Notes under the pieces: model-generated | Told to the model about the DNA's origin: nothing | The model's database searches: none | What the model saw: the letters and a program-made list of their open reading frames with translations, nothing else | NCBI GenBank assembly: GCA_017304475.1 | Contig: JAFKKV010000011.1 | Span: forward strand, 1 to 64,000 | DNA from: Hyphomicrobiales bacterium | GTDB taxonomy: Bacteria; Pseudomonadota; Alphaproteobacteria; Rhizobiales; Phreatobacteraceae | Direction: 5' to 3' | Length of the DNA stretch: 64,000 nucleotides | In this document: piece after piece, positions 1 to 8,830 of the stretch | How the letters are laid out: each line of letters starts with the position of its first letter | Position numbering within the stretch: the first letter of the stretch is position 1 | Translations under genes and position numbers: made by a program

Positions 1-1
1 G

Positions 2-130
2 CATCTCCTGCGCGCCGCTGCGGAACGCAAACTGGAAGACACCTGGCGGCGCATCGGCATCACCCTCGAGGCGTTCGCCCCGAGTGAATGCGCCAACTAC
101 CTCGCCAATGCCGGATATGCTTCAATCTGA
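2..130 (+). CDS. IS630-family transposase, C-terminal fragment (runs off the left edge)
   Basis: An open frame enters the window at base 2 and ends at TGA 128-130, giving 42 residues. The tail has a short helix with LEDTWRRIG, then the segment SECANYLANAGYASI. That is the usual ending of IS630/Tc1-like transposases (a Phe/Pro-rich turn, then EC-NY-AGY just before the stop). The catalytic DDE core would lie to the left, outside the window, so intactness cannot be judged. No inverted repeat end was recognised between the stop and base 175. The call rests on tail similarity only. Confidence 0.7.
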   Translation, partial: HLLRAAAERKLEDTWRRIGITLEAFAPSECANYLANAGYASI

Positions 131-175
131 GGCGATCATGCTCTAGCCGCTGGGCAATGCCGCCTCGTCCCCACC

Positions 176-670
176 TCACCCCCCGAAACCAGCCCGCTTC
201 AGCCTGGTGATCGCGAGGTCGAGGGCCGACAGGAAGGCCGAGCGGTCGCGTGGCGAGAACGGTTTCGGGCCGCGGGTCATCTCGCCGGCCGACCGCAATC
301 CGTCCATCAGGTTGCGGGTGGCGAGCGACATGCCGATCGAGGTCTCGTCGAACAGCTTGCCGGTGGGGGCGAGCACCACGGCGCCGGCCTTCACGCCGCG
401 CGCCGCCAGCGGAATGTCGGCGGTCACCACCACGTCGCCGCGGGTCGCGCGTTCGGCGATCCAGTCATCGGCGATGTCAGGCCCTTCGCTGACCACGACG
501 CGATGGATCCACGGCTCGCGCGGCACCGCGATCGGGCTGTTGGCGACGACATGAACCTCGAGACCGTAACGCCCGGCGACCCGATAGACCTCGTCCTTCA
601 CCGGGCAGGCGTCGGCATCGACGAAGACGGTGATGCGCTTCGGCGTGGCCGCGCCCGACGGTTCGGTCAT
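176..670 (-). CDS. YaiI/YqxD family protein (DUF188)
   Basis: A 164-residue DUF188 protein. The N-terminal core [18 protein letters not shown] carries the family's acidic motif (VDADACPVK), and the middle contains [13 protein letters not shown] and [11 protein letters not shown], the other two conserved acidic patches of this PIN/NYN-like fold. Members are presumed nucleic-acid processing enzymes, but the biological role is not established. The frame is open further upstream, but that extension lies inside the helicase gene on the same strand, so I start at the ATG at 670. The gene begins 10 bases after the helicase stop on the same strand and is probably co-transcribed with it. Confidence 0.85.
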   Translation of the reverse strand: MTEPSGAATPKRITVFVDADACPVKDEVYRVAGRYGLEVHVVANSPIAVPREPWIHRVVVSEGPDIADDWIAERATRGDVVVTADIPLAARGVKAGAVVLAPTGKLFDETSIGMSLATRNLMDGLRSAGEMTRGPKPFSPRDRSAFLSALDLAITRLKRAGFGG

Positions 671-680
671 CGCTGAGGCC

Positions 681-2579
681 TCACCGGCCCTTGCGGTGCT
701 TGAAGCCGCCGCGCTCGGCCTTGCCGGTCGGGCGTTGCGGCGGGCGCTTGCGAGGCGGCCTGTCGTCATCCGCGCCGAAAGGCTTGGCTTCCGCCTTGAA
801 CGGCTTGCCCTCCCGTGCGGGCCTGGCGTCCTTGAACGGTTTGGCGTCCTTGAAGGGCCGCCCTTCGCCCTTGCCGAAGGATTTGCCCGACGGCTTGCCG
901 GCGAATTTGCGCGCCGGCCCGGCGGGGCCACGCTGCCCCGGGGCTTCGGTCATCGGCTCGATATAGATGTCCTCGGCATTGGCGCGCCGGACATTGACGG
1001 CGAATTCCTCGGCCAGCGCTTCGGCCACTTCGAATTCGGTGACGTCGTCGAAGATCCGGATCGCGCCGATGTCCTGGCGGGTCACCTTGCCGCGCCGGCA
1101 CAGCATCGGCAGGATCCATTTCGGATCGGCATTGTTGTCCCGTCCGGCATCGAGGCGGAACCAGGCCATGCCGGCGAGCGAGCGGGCCGGCCTCTCGTCG
1201 CCGCGTCCGCCATCACGATCACGATCACGATCACGGTCGCGGGGGCCGCGCGCCTCGCGGCCCATGCTCGGCATGGTCACCTCTTCGGGCTCCGGTAGGC
1301 GGCCGCGCAGGACGCGCGCGAAGGCCGCGGCGATATCCTCGGCCGACTTGTGCGCCAGCAGGGTTTCCGCCATCTGGCGGTCTTCCTCGCTCGGCTCGTC
1401 GGTGATGAGCGGATCCTGCAGCAGCCGCTCGCCGTCGAGCTTGCGGATCTCGTCGGCGGTCGGCGGTCCCGACCATTGCGCCCGGATGCCGGCATTGGCG
1501 AGCAGGGTTTCGGCGCGGCGGTTGCGCGCCGGCGGCACGATCAGCACGCTGATGCCCTTGCGTCCGGCGCGGCCGGTGCGGCCGCTGCGATGCTGCAGGA
1601 TTTCGGCGTCGTTCGGCAGTTCGGCATGGATCACCAGGCCGAGATTGGGCAGGTCGATGCCGCGGGCCGCGACGTCGGTGGCGACGCAGATGCGGGCCCG
1701 GCCGTCGCGCAGCGCCTGCAGCGCCATGTTGCGTTCGTGCTGGCCGAGTTCACCCGACAGGAACACCGCCGAGAAGCCGCGCTCGACCAGGATCGACTGG
1801 AGATGGCGCACCGCGTTGCGGGTATTGCAGAACACGATGGCGCTCGGCGATTCGACCTGCCGGAGCACGTTGACCACCGCATGCTCGACCTCGTTGGGCA
1901 CGACGCGGATGGCACGATATTCGATATCGATATGGCCGCCGCGTTCGCCGCGCGAGGCCTCGATCCGGAACGCGTTGGTCTGGAAGCGCTTGGCCAGCGT
2001 CACGATGCCGGACGGCAGCGTGGCCGAGAACAGCAGGGTCCGGCGGTTTTCCGGCGTGGTGTTGAGGATGAATTCCAGGTCGTCGCGGAAGCCGAGATCG
2101 AGCATCTCGTCGGCCTCGTCGAGCACCACGGCCTTCAGGCTGTAGGGGTTCAGCGCATTGCGCTCGATATGGTCGCGCAGGCGCCCGGGCGTGCCGACCA
2201 CGATATGGGCGCCTTCGTCCAGCATGCGCCGCTCGCGCCGGGGATCCATGCCGCCGACGCAGGCGACCACGCGGGCGCCGGTCTGGGCATAGAGCCAGGC
2301 GAGTTCGCGCTGGACCTGCAGCGCCAGCTCGCGCGTCGGCGCGATGATCAGCGCCATCGGGTCGCCGGCCGGCGCGATCCGCTCCTCGTCGCCGAGCAGC
2401 GTATTGGCGAGGCCGAGGCCATAGGCCACCGTCTTGCCGGAGCCGGTCTGGGCCGAGACCAGCAGGTCGCGGTCGAGCGCCTGAGGGCCCAGGACCCCGC
2501 TCTGCACCGGGGTGAGTTCGGTATAGTCACGTTCGGCCAGCGCGCGCGCCAGCGGGGGAGAAATCGGGAGTTCCGTCAC
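681..2579 (-). CDS. DEAD-box RNA helicase with DbpA-type RNA-binding domain
   Basis: A 632-residue ATP-dependent RNA helicase, probably acting in ribosome assembly or cold-associated RNA remodelling. Visible motifs: Q motif region (ELTPVQ, about residue 21), Walker A AQTGSGKT (44-51), PTREL (81-85), DEAD (154-157), SAT (185-187), and the helicase C motifs ARGID and [10 protein letters not shown]. Around residues 480-550 is a DbpA/DeaD-type RNA-binding domain. The last 75 residues are a Lys/Gly/Pro-rich basic tail with repeated KPF units. A run of Asp-Arg dipeptides (near 1210-1240) comes from a 6-base tandem repeat and links the domains. The start is GTG. Length and domain order match alphaproteobacterial DeaD/CsdA proteins. 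Confidence 0.93.
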   Translation of the reverse strand: MTELPISPPLARALAERDYTELTPVQSGVLGPQALDRDLLVSAQTGSGKTVAYGLGLANTLLGDEERIAPAGDPMALIIAPTRELALQVQRELAWLYAQTGARVVACVGGMDPRRERRMLDEGAHIVVGTPGRLRDHIERNALNPYSLKAVVLDEADEMLDLGFRDDLEFILNTTPENRRTLLFSATLPSGIVTLAKRFQTNAFRIEASRGERGGHIDIEYRAIRVVPNEVEHAVVNVLRQVESPSAIVFCNTRNAVRHLQSILVERGFSAVFLSGELGQHERNMALQALRDGRARICVATDVAARGIDLPNLGLVIHAELPNDAEILQHRSGRTGRAGRKGISVLIVPPARNRRAETLLANAGIRAQWSGPPTADEIRKLDGERLLQDPLITDEPSEEDRQMAETLLAHKSAEDIAAAFARVLRGRLPEPEEVTMPSMGREARGPRDRDRDRDRDGGRGDERPARSLAGMAWFRLDAGRDNNADPKWILPMLCRRGKVTRQDIGAIRIFDDVTEFEVAEALAEEFAVNVRRANAEDIYIEPMTEAPGQRGPAGPARKFAGKPSGKSFGKGEGRPFKDAKPFKDARPAREGKPFKAEAKPFGADDDRPPRKRPPQRPTGKAERGGFKHRKGR

Positions 2580-2882
2580 GAGGATCGATGCCTTCTTGGG
2601 AGGAGTGAGGGTCGAGGTCGACCCAAATGCTCACCGCCGCGGACCAAACCCATGCCGGTCCAAAATCAAACTGTACCGTGGCTCCTAAGCCAATTCGGTC
2701 CAAAATGCCATGGCTTGTTTGTGCGCTGCGATATGCGGGGGCCGGATAGGAGGCGTCGAAGCCGCCGCCAAGCCGTTTCGCAAGCTATGCCCTCAGGCTA
2801 TAGGGCTGCGACATCTTCGGCGTTGAACGCCGGGGTGCGACGACGCACCCTTCCTGCAAATCGAGAGAATGTGGAGGACGCC
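2580..2882. other. Intergenic region, divergent promoters, with an 11-bp direct repeat
   Basis: A 303-base gap between the divergent helicase and TctC genes. It holds two copies of CGGTCCAAAAT at 2656-2666 and 2696-2706, exactly 40 bases apart (about four helical turns), which would suit a regulator binding one DNA face. No gene is visible. A clear ribosome binding site (GGAGG, 2873-2877) serves the TctC gene. Confidence 0.4.
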
Positions 2883-3863
2883 ATGGTCGAGGATCGAACC
2901 GCGCTGACGCGGCGGGGGTTTGGCGCCATGGCGCTGGCCGGCATGACGAGCCCTGTCTTCGCCCAGGGCTTTCCGAACCGGCCGATCTCGGTGATCGTGC
3001 CCTTTGCCGCCGGTGGCGGCGTCGACGTCACCATGCGCGTGGCCGCGGAGGCCGCCGGCGACCTGATCGGCCAGCGTTTCGTCATCGAGAACCGGGGCGG
3101 CGGCGCAACCATCACCGCGACGACAGCCGTGGTGCGCTCGGCGCCCGACGGCTACACCGTGTTGACCGCGCCGACCACCATGGTGATCAACGCCGCCTCG
3201 CGCGACAACCTGCCGTTCAATTGGAAGACCGACCTCGTGCCGGTCTGCATGATCGCCAAATTGCCCCTGGTCGTGGTGGTGCGTCCGGACGCGCCCTATT
3301 CGACCATGAAGGAGTTCGAGGCCGCCGCCCGCACCGCGCGCGATCCGATCACCTTCTCGTCCGGCGGCACCGGCACGGTCGCCCATCTCGCCGGCGAACT
3401 CTTTGCGCTGCGCACCGGCGTGAAGCTGCAGCACGTGCCTTATCGCGGCGAGGGGCCGGCCTTGTCCGACCTGCTCGGCGGCTCGCTGAAAGTGTCCTTC
3501 GCGACACTTGCCTCGGTCTCGGGGCAGATCGAGGGCGGCACGGTCAAGGCGCTGGGCGTCACCACCAAGGCGCGCACCAGCATGCTGCCCAATGTGCCGA
3601 CGCTGGCCGAACAGGGTTATGCCGATTACGACGTCTCCGCCTGGCTCGCCGTCGTCGCTCCGCGCGGCACGCCGCAGGAGGCGGTCGACGCCATGCAGAA
3701 GGCCTTCTCCACCGTGCTGGCGACGCCGGCCATGCGCGAGCGGATGAAGGTGGTCGGCGCCGACCCGATCCCTGGAACGGCTGCCGAGCTCGCCGCCTTC
3801 ATGGACAAGGAGGCCGTCCAATGGGCCGAGGTCGTCCGCGCCATCGGCCTGAAGCCGGAATGA
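2883..3863 (+). CDS. Bug/TctC-family tripartite tricarboxylate transporter substrate-binding protein
   Basis: A 326-residue periplasmic binding protein of the Bug family, which binds small carboxylates or aromatic acids. The N-terminus has a twin-arginine-like signal (LTRRGFGAMALAGM ending VFAQG). The mature part starts with the family signature FPNRPISVIVPFAAGGGVDV, and later has YTVLTAP and the QHVPYRGEGPALSDLLGG loop. The start at 2883 is chosen for the signal peptide and the GGAGG five bases upstream; the frame is open much further left through the helicase but that part is a shadow. No TctA/TctB membrane genes are nearby, as is common for Bug proteins. It heads a cluster with the dehydrogenase 16 bases downstream. 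Confidence 0.92.
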   Translation: MVEDRTALTRRGFGAMALAGMTSPVFAQGFPNRPISVIVPFAAGGGVDVTMRVAAEAAGDLIGQRFVIENRGGGATITATTAVVRSAPDGYTVLTAPTTMVINAASRDNLPFNWKTDLVPVCMIAKLPLVVVVRPDAPYSTMKEFEAAARTARDPITFSSGGTGTVAHLAGELFALRTGVKLQHVPYRGEGPALSDLLGGSLKVSFATLASVSGQIEGGTVKALGVTTKARTSMLPNVPTLAEQGYADYDVSAWLAVVAPRGTPQEAVDAMQKAFSTVLATPAMRERMKVVGADPIPGTAAELAAFMDKEAVQWAEVVRAIGLKPE

Positions 3864-3879
3864 ACGGAAAGGCCGGCTG

Positions 3880-4920
3880 ATGCTCGCGCTGCGCAAATCC
3901 GAGGCCGCTCCCGGCGTGATCCTGGCCGATCTGCCGGAGCCGCGTCCGGCCGGGACCGAGGTGATCGTCGCGGTCGAGGCGGTAGGCATTTGCGGCACCG
4001 ATCTGCACATTGCCGACTGGACCGGCGGCTATGAGGCGATGACCAGCGCCATGCCGGTGACGCTCGGCCATGAATTCGCCGGCCGCGTCGTCGACGGCAC
4101 CGGGATCCCGTCAGGTCAGCGCGTCGTCGTCCGCCCTTCGGTCGTCTGCGGCGCCTGTCCCTCCTGTCTCGCCGGCCGCTCCGAGCGCTGTACCGGCCGT
4201 ACCGGCATCGGCATTCGCCGCGATGGCGGTTTCGCCGCGCGCGTCGCCGTGCCCGCGCTCAATTGCATTGCCGTGCCGGATAGCCTCGACGCCGAAATCG
4301 CCGCTTTGACCGAGCCCATGACGGTGGCCGCCGAGGCCGCCGACCGGGCGATGATCCGGCCGGGCGCACGCGTCCTGATCCTCGGGCCGGGGCCGATCGG
4401 GCTCGGCGTGGCGCTGTTCGTCGCGGCGGCGGGCGCGGCCGACATCGTGCTGGCCGGCCGCGACGACGCGGCGCGTTTCGCCTGCGCCCATGCGCTGGGC
4501 TTCCCGGCGACCGTCGATGTCGGCAACCGCCCTTTGGCCGAGGCCTTGCGCGACAGCGGCCAGGGTCAGGCTTTCGACGTGGTCATCGAGGCGACAGGGG
4601 TCGCGGCCCTCATCCCGGAAGCGCTCGGTGTGCTCGACCAGGACGGCACTCTTGTCGTGGTCGGCATCCATTCCCGGCCCGCCTCGGTCGACCTGACGAA
4701 GCTGGTGCGGGCCGGCCAGACCATTCGCGGCTCCTATCGCGCGCCGATCGCCACCTGGTCGCGTGTCGTCGCGCGGCTTTCGGCCGAGCCGGAACGCTTC
4801 CGCAAGCTGATCACCCATCGGCTGGCCCTGGCCGAGGCCCCGCGCGGCTTTGCGGCCATGCGCGACCGCTCCGGCGTCAAGGTCACGATCGACCCGCAAA
4901 TGAACGGCATCCGCTCATGA
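3880..4920 (+). CDS. Zinc-dependent medium-chain dehydrogenase
   Basis: A 346-residue MDR-family NAD(P)-dependent alcohol/polyol dehydrogenase. Catalytic zinc ligands are seen in GICGTDLH (Cys) and GHEFAG (His-Glu). The structural zinc loop has four cysteines in CGACPSCLAGRSERC. The Rossmann segment is VLILGPGPIGLG near residue 165. The closest families are sorbitol/threonine dehydrogenases and related sugar-acid dehydrogenases; substrate cannot be told from sequence. It follows the TctC binding protein closely and overlaps the next gene by four bases (ATGA), so it is part of a catabolic operon whose substrate is probably imported by that binding protein's system. Confidence 0.9.
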   Translation: MLALRKSEAAPGVILADLPEPRPAGTEVIVAVEAVGICGTDLHIADWTGGYEAMTSAMPVTLGHEFAGRVVDGTGIPSGQRVVVRPSVVCGACPSCLAGRSERCTGRTGIGIRRDGGFAARVAVPALNCIAVPDSLDAEIAALTEPMTVAAEAADRAMIRPGARVLILGPGPIGLGVALFVAAAGAADIVLAGRDDAARFACAHALGFPATVDVGNRPLAEALRDSGQGQAFDVVIEATGVAALIPEALGVLDQDGTLVVVGIHSRPASVDLTKLVRAGQTIRGSYRAPIATWSRVVARLSAEPERFRKLITHRLALAEAPRGFAAMRDRSGVKVTIDPQMNGIRS

Positions 4921-5507
4921 ACCTCAAAGGCACGGCTTTCCTGGCGCTCTGGAACGGCGTGGCGCCGGGCCAGATCGAGGCCTATCAGGACTGGCACGGC
5001 GTCGAGCATGTGCCGGAGCGGCTGACCGTGCCGGGCATGCTCGCCGCCTGGCGTTACCAGGCCGATGACGGCGACGAGCCGGCCTTCTTCACGCTTTACG
5101 ATCTTGCCTCCATCGAGGTGCTGCAGAGCCCGGCCTATCAGCGGCTGATCAACGAGCCGAGCCCGGCCAGTACGCGGATGCGGCCGCACCTGACCCATTT
5201 CACCCGCATCGTCTGCCGGGTCGCAGCGTCCCGGCCGTCGCCCGATGCCGGCTTCGTCATGCCGCTGGTCACCGAGACGATCGTCCCGCCGCTGCCGGAT
5301 CCGCGCTGCGCGCTGCGCCACGGCATCATCGCCGCCGATGCGCCCGGCCATCCCTTGGCACGCCCCGAGCCGCGGACCGGTTCGGTCCTGCTTCTCGACG
5401 CCGACGACACCGCGCTCATGCGCGCCGAGGCGTCGAGGCTCGTCGGGGCGGCGGCTGCGGCCGCGCGGGCCTTCCGCCTGATCGGAACCTTTCTGCCGGT
5501 GGCCTGA
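4917..5507 (+). CDS. EthD-like dimeric alpha-beta barrel protein, unknown function
   Basis: A 196-residue protein. Its N-terminal half reads like the ferredoxin-fold EthD/DUF4286 type proteins found with catabolic enzymes: FLALWNGVAPGQIEAYQDWH, then HVPERLTVPGMLAAWRY, where the conserved WH and HVPER positions are typical. The second half is weakly conserved. The start codon overlaps the stop of the dehydrogenase gene, so the two are translationally coupled. It may be a small isomerase, lyase or dehalogenation accessory enzyme for the same substrate. I do not recognise a specific function. Confidence 0.65.
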   Translation: MNLKGTAFLALWNGVAPGQIEAYQDWHGVEHVPERLTVPGMLAAWRYQADDGDEPAFFTLYDLASIEVLQSPAYQRLINEPSPASTRMRPHLTHFTRIVCRVAASRPSPDAGFVMPLVTETIVPPLPDPRCALRHGIIAADAPGHPLARPEPRTGSVLLLDADDTALMRAEASRLVGAAAAAARAFRLIGTFLPVA

Positions 5508-5576
5508 CCGCCTGCCCCTGGACAGCCGCCGCCGATTCATGATGGTGCGAGCCCGACCAAGGCGTGGGAGCATGAC

Positions 5577-6185
5577 ATGAACCAGGACATCATCGAGCGG
5601 CTGGCCATCCGCGACCTCGTGCAGAACTGGGCCCTCTGGCGCGATGCCGGCGACTGGGAGCGGTTCGCCACCTGCTGGCACCCGGAAGCCCGCATGGCCG
5701 CGACCTGGTACCAGGGGCTGGCGAGCGACTTCATCAAGATGAGCCGCGAGGGCTGGGCCAAGGGCGTCAGCATCCTGCATTTTCTCGGCGGCACCGCGAT
5801 CGACCTTCAGGGCGACCGCGCGATCGCCCAGACCAAGATGACCATTTCCCAGCGCGGCATGGTGCATGGTGTCCTGTGCGACGTCGTCTGCACCGGCCGC
5901 TTCCACGATTTCATCGAGAAACGCGACGGCGCTTGGCGGGTGCTGTTCCGCCAGCCGATCTACGAAAAGGACCGGCTCGATCCGGTCCTGCCGGACGCCC
6001 GGCTGACGCTCGATGCCGAGCTGCTCGGCCAGTTCCCGGAAGGCTATCGCCACCTCGCCTATATCCAGACCCAGATCGGCTATACCGTAAAACGCGACAT
6101 GCCGGGCCTGCGGGGACCGGAGGTCGAGGCGCTCTATCGGCGCGGTCGCGAATGGCTGGACGGGCGGCTGGCGGAGCCTTGGTGA
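5577..6185 (+). CDS. SnoaL-like (NTF2 superfamily) protein
   Basis: A 202-residue SnoaL_4-type protein. The opening IIERLAIRDLVQNWALWRD, the DWERFATCWHPEARM segment and the later GRFHDFIEKRDGAWRVLFR match the alpha+beta cone fold of NTF2-like enzymes with a conserved Trp and Asp/His pair. Such proteins act as dehydratases, isomerases or aromatic-ring catabolic subunits. It lies 69 bases after the EthD-like gene on the same strand with GGGAG before its ATG (5577), so it is probably the last gene of the cluster starting at 2883. Confidence 0.75.
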   Translation: MNQDIIERLAIRDLVQNWALWRDAGDWERFATCWHPEARMAATWYQGLASDFIKMSREGWAKGVSILHFLGGTAIDLQGDRAIAQTKMTISQRGMVHGVLCDVVCTGRFHDFIEKRDGAWRVLFRQPIYEKDRLDPVLPDARLTLDAELLGQFPEGYRHLAYIQTQIGYTVKRDMPGLRGPEVEALYRRGREWLDGRLAEPW

Positions 6186-6281
6186 GACGGTCCTGGGCCC
6201 CCATGGGCGTCTGGTGCCGCACACCTGTCACGATGGCCGGTGAAAACGGATGGACCCTGCGTCCTTCGACGTCTTGCACGT

Positions 6282-6444
6282 GAACCACCATCTTCACCTC
6301 GCCCCGGTCGGGAGAGGGGGCGAAGCGCTGATCGACGAAGCATCATGCGAAACGCGAAAAGCCTTGTTCTGAAAGCTCAAATCCCCCTCTCCCGGCGCTG
6401 CGCGCCGACCTCTCCCCGCAGGGGCGAGGTGAAGGGGGTGGTGC
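6282..6444. repeat. Dispersed inverted-repeat element (hairpin-forming)
   Basis: The 367-base gap before the agmatinase gene is mostly an inverted repeat. The left arm (6282-6320) carries ACCACCATCTTCACCTCGCC and a GGGAGAGGGGG end. The right arm (6381-6444) reads back as ACCACCCCCTTCACCTCGCC, also ending in GGGAGAGGGGG. A further end, CCTTGCGAGCCTCGAAGGAC (about 6445-6464), recurs near 25550. Related arms are at 27004-27056, 25638-25680 and 46000-46420. It is non-coding and resembles the intergenic mosaic elements of rhizobial genomes. Confidence 0.65.
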
Positions 6445-6552
6445 CCTTGCGAGCCTCGAAGGACGACTGACCGATCTGCGGTGCTATTCGAGAACCTCGA
6501 CCGGACCCATCTTGCTTTAGGCGCGACTCCTCCAGGCATGAAGGACAACACC

Positions 6553-7488
6553 ATGACGATGACCGTGCCGCCGGAAGGCGGGTTGACCTTCCTCGATGCG
6601 CCCTCGGCGCCTGACCTCCAGGCCTTGTCGGCGCGTTTCGCCATTCTCGGCGCGCCCTGGGGCGTGCCCTATGGCATGCGCGGCATTGCCGGCGGCAACA
6701 GCGACGCGCCGCGCGCCGTGCGGGCAAGGTCCCATCGTCACGGCAGCTTTGCCGGCCATCATGATTTCGACCTGGATGCGCCGTTGTTTTCGGCCGCCGG
6801 CGCCGGCCTGGTGGATTGCGGCGACGTTGCCGGCGATCACCGCGATATCGCGGCCAATGGCCGCCGCGTCACCGAGGCCGTGCGCCTGATCGCCGGCCGC
6901 AAGGCCCTGCCGATCGTCATCGGCGGCGACGATTCGGTGCCGGCGCTGGTGGCCGCCGGCCTCGACGGCCGGGGGCCGCTGCATGTCGTCCAGGTCGATG
7001 CCCATCTGGACTTTCGCGACGAGGTCAATGGCGAGAGGCACGGCTATTCCAGCCCGATGCGGCGTGTCTCCGAAATGGCCTGGGTCGAGCGCATCATCCA
7101 TGTCGGCCAGCGCGGCATCGGCAGCGCCCGGCCGGGCGATGTCGCCGACAGCCTGGCCGCCGGCAACCGCATCGTCACGGCCCGGAAGGTCGCGCGCGAC
7201 GGCATCGGCGCGGCGCTCGCCCATGTTCCCGAGGGAGCCCGGGTCTTCATCTCCTTTGATTGCGACGGGCTCGACCCGTCGGTCATGCCGGGCACCGGCT
7301 CGCCCTTGCCCGGCGGGCTCGGCTTCTACGACGCGGTCGATCTGTTCACCGGTCTCGCCCGGCGCGGCGACATTGCCGGCGTCGCTTTCGCCGAGCACAA
7401 TCCCTCGCTCGACGTCAACGCCATCACCAGCCTCGGCATCACCAGGCTGATCGTCAATCTGATCGGCACGATCCTCAAGCGCGACTGA
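6553..7488 (+). CDS. Agmatinase-like ureohydrolase
   Basis: A 311-residue arginase/agmatinase-fold enzyme that hydrolyses a guanidino compound to urea and an amine. The manganese-binding motifs are present: GGDDSVP (GGDxS type; the usual His is Asp), VDAHLDFRDE (DAHxD) and SFDCDGLDPSVMPGTG (SxDxDxxDP). The Asp in place of His in the first motif is common among agmatinase/guanidinobutyrase-like members and leaves the substrate open. ATG 6553 is preferred over 6538 because AAGGA sits seven bases before it. It stands alone, convergent with the histidine kinase gene, and is isolated from its upstream neighbours by a repeat. Confidence 0.85.
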   Translation: MTMTVPPEGGLTFLDAPSAPDLQALSARFAILGAPWGVPYGMRGIAGGNSDAPRAVRARSHRHGSFAGHHDFDLDAPLFSAAGAGLVDCGDVAGDHRDIAANGRRVTEAVRLIAGRKALPIVIGGDDSVPALVAAGLDGRGPLHVVQVDAHLDFRDEVNGERHGYSSPMRRVSEMAWVERIIHVGQRGIGSARPGDVADSLAAGNRIVTARKVARDGIGAALAHVPEGARVFISFDCDGLDPSVMPGTGSPLPGGLGFYDAVDLFTGLARRGDIAGVAFAEHNPSLDVNAITSLGITRLIVNLIGTILKRD

Positions 7489-7495
7489 GTGCGTC

Positions 7496-8830
7496 TCAGG
7501 CGGGGTGGACGGTGCGGTTCGGTTTCAGCTCGATGCGGGCGGTGAGGCCGCGGGGTGCATGTTCGGCGAGCACCAGCCGGCCGCCATGGCCCTCGGCGAT
7601 GGCGCGGGCAATGGTCAGGCCGAGGCCGAAACCGCTATCGTTGTTGAGCGTGCGGGCGGCATCGCCGCGGGCGAAGGGTTCCAGCATCTGGTCGCATTCG
7701 CCGGCGGGAATGCCCGGGCCGTCATCCTCGACCTCGATCGTGGCGAGGCCATCGGGCTCGACCTTGAGGCGCATGCGGGCGGCGCCGGCATATTTCAGGG
7801 CGTTCTCGACCAGGTTGGTCACCGCGCGCTGGATCTCGCTCGGCCGGATGTCGATGCGCAGGCGATCGGGGCCGTCATAGGGCACGTTGACGCCCATGTC
7901 GGAATATTGGTCGCTGATCGCCATCAGGATGCTCGGCAATTCGGTCGGCGTCAGCGCCTCGCCGCTGCGGCCGTCGCGCAGATAGCTCAGCGTGCCGCGG
8001 ACCAGCGTCTCCATCTGGTCGAGATCGGTCAGCATGCCGGCCTTCTGGCTCTGGTCGTCCATGAATTCGGCGCGCAGCCTCAGGCGCGTGATCGGCGTGC
8101 GCAGGTCGTGGCTGACGGCCGCGAGCATGCGCGTGCGCTCGGCGACGAATTTGGAGATGCGCGCCTGCATCTGGTTCATCGCATGCGCCAGCTGCCGCAC
8201 CTCCTGCGGGCCGCGTTCGGGCAGGGCGACGGCGACGTCATCGGCCGAATAGCGCCTGGCGGCTTCGGCGATCTCATTGAGCGGACCGGTGAGCGCCTGG
8301 GCGGCCCACAGGCTGAGGATCACCAGGCTGATGCCGAGAAAGACCAGGGTCGACAGCCCCGGTCCGAACAGCGGCGTGCGCGAGGAGCGCGGCAAAGTGA
8401 CCCGGAACGTGTCGCCGTCGCGCAGCCGGACCAGCAATTCCTCCGCCGCATCCGGACGCGGTTCGGCCATCGGCCCGAGCGGCCAGACAGTCGCTCCGGG
8501 AAGGGCGCGCAGCCGGCGGAAGCCGCGCTGCAGCGGTTCCGGCTCGGCCGGCGGGGTGCTCGTCATGTCGCGGCGGATCGCCACATCGGTCCGGGCGCTT
8601 GCGAGATTGGCGAGCAGCCGGTCGCGCTCGGCCATGGGTGTCGCGTCGATCAGCGCCAGCAGGGCCGAGGCCCGGCCGGCCAGTTCGGCCGGGTGGCGCG
8701 GGCCGAGCTCGCGGCTCGACAGCGCATAGGCGATCGTCGCGATCAGGTGGAAGATGGCCACCGCGCCGATCACCAGCGCGGCGATCTGCACCGTGATCCG
8801 TCTTGGCCGAAGGTCGAATCCGAGGCGCAT
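7496..8830 (-). CDS. Sensor histidine kinase
   Basis: A 444-residue membrane histidine kinase. A first transmembrane segment (about residues 15-38) and a second (about 160-180) bracket a periplasmic sensor region. A HAMP-like linker follows (LTGPLNEIAEAARRYS). The HisKA dimerisation box is AAVSHDLRTPITRLRLRAE with the phospho-acceptor His. The ATPase domain has N box NLVENALKY, G1 DDGPGIP and G2 GFGLGLTIARA. It is the partner of the response regulator gene just upstream: the start ATG overlaps that gene's stop by one base (TGATG). The short sensor domain gives no clue to the signal. Confidence 0.93.
   Translation of the reverse strand: MRLGFDLRPRRITVQIAALVIGAVAIFHLIATIAYALSSRELGPRHPAELAGRASALLALIDATPMAERDRLLANLASARTDVAIRRDMTSTPPAEPEPLQRGFRRLRALPGATVWPLGPMAEPRPDAAEELLVRLRDGDTFRVTLPRSSRTPLFGPGLSTLVFLGISLVILSLWAAQALTGPLNEIAEAARRYSADDVAVALPERGPQEVRQLAHAMNQMQARISKFVAERTRMLAAVSHDLRTPITRLRLRAEFMDDQSQKAGMLTDLDQMETLVRGTLSYLRDGRSGEALTPTELPSILMAISDQYSDMGVNVPYDGPDRLRIDIRPSEIQRAVTNLVENALKYAGAARMRLKVEPDGLATIEVEDDGPGIPAGECDQMLEPFARGDAARTLNNDSGFGLGLTIARAIAEGHGGRLVLAEHAPRGLTARIELKPNRTVHPA

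Noticed and set aside
1350..3863. An 837-residue open frame running through the helicase gene into the TctC gene
   Set aside because: The first 500 residues are antisense to the helicase; the true gene starts at 2883 with a ribosome site and signal peptide.
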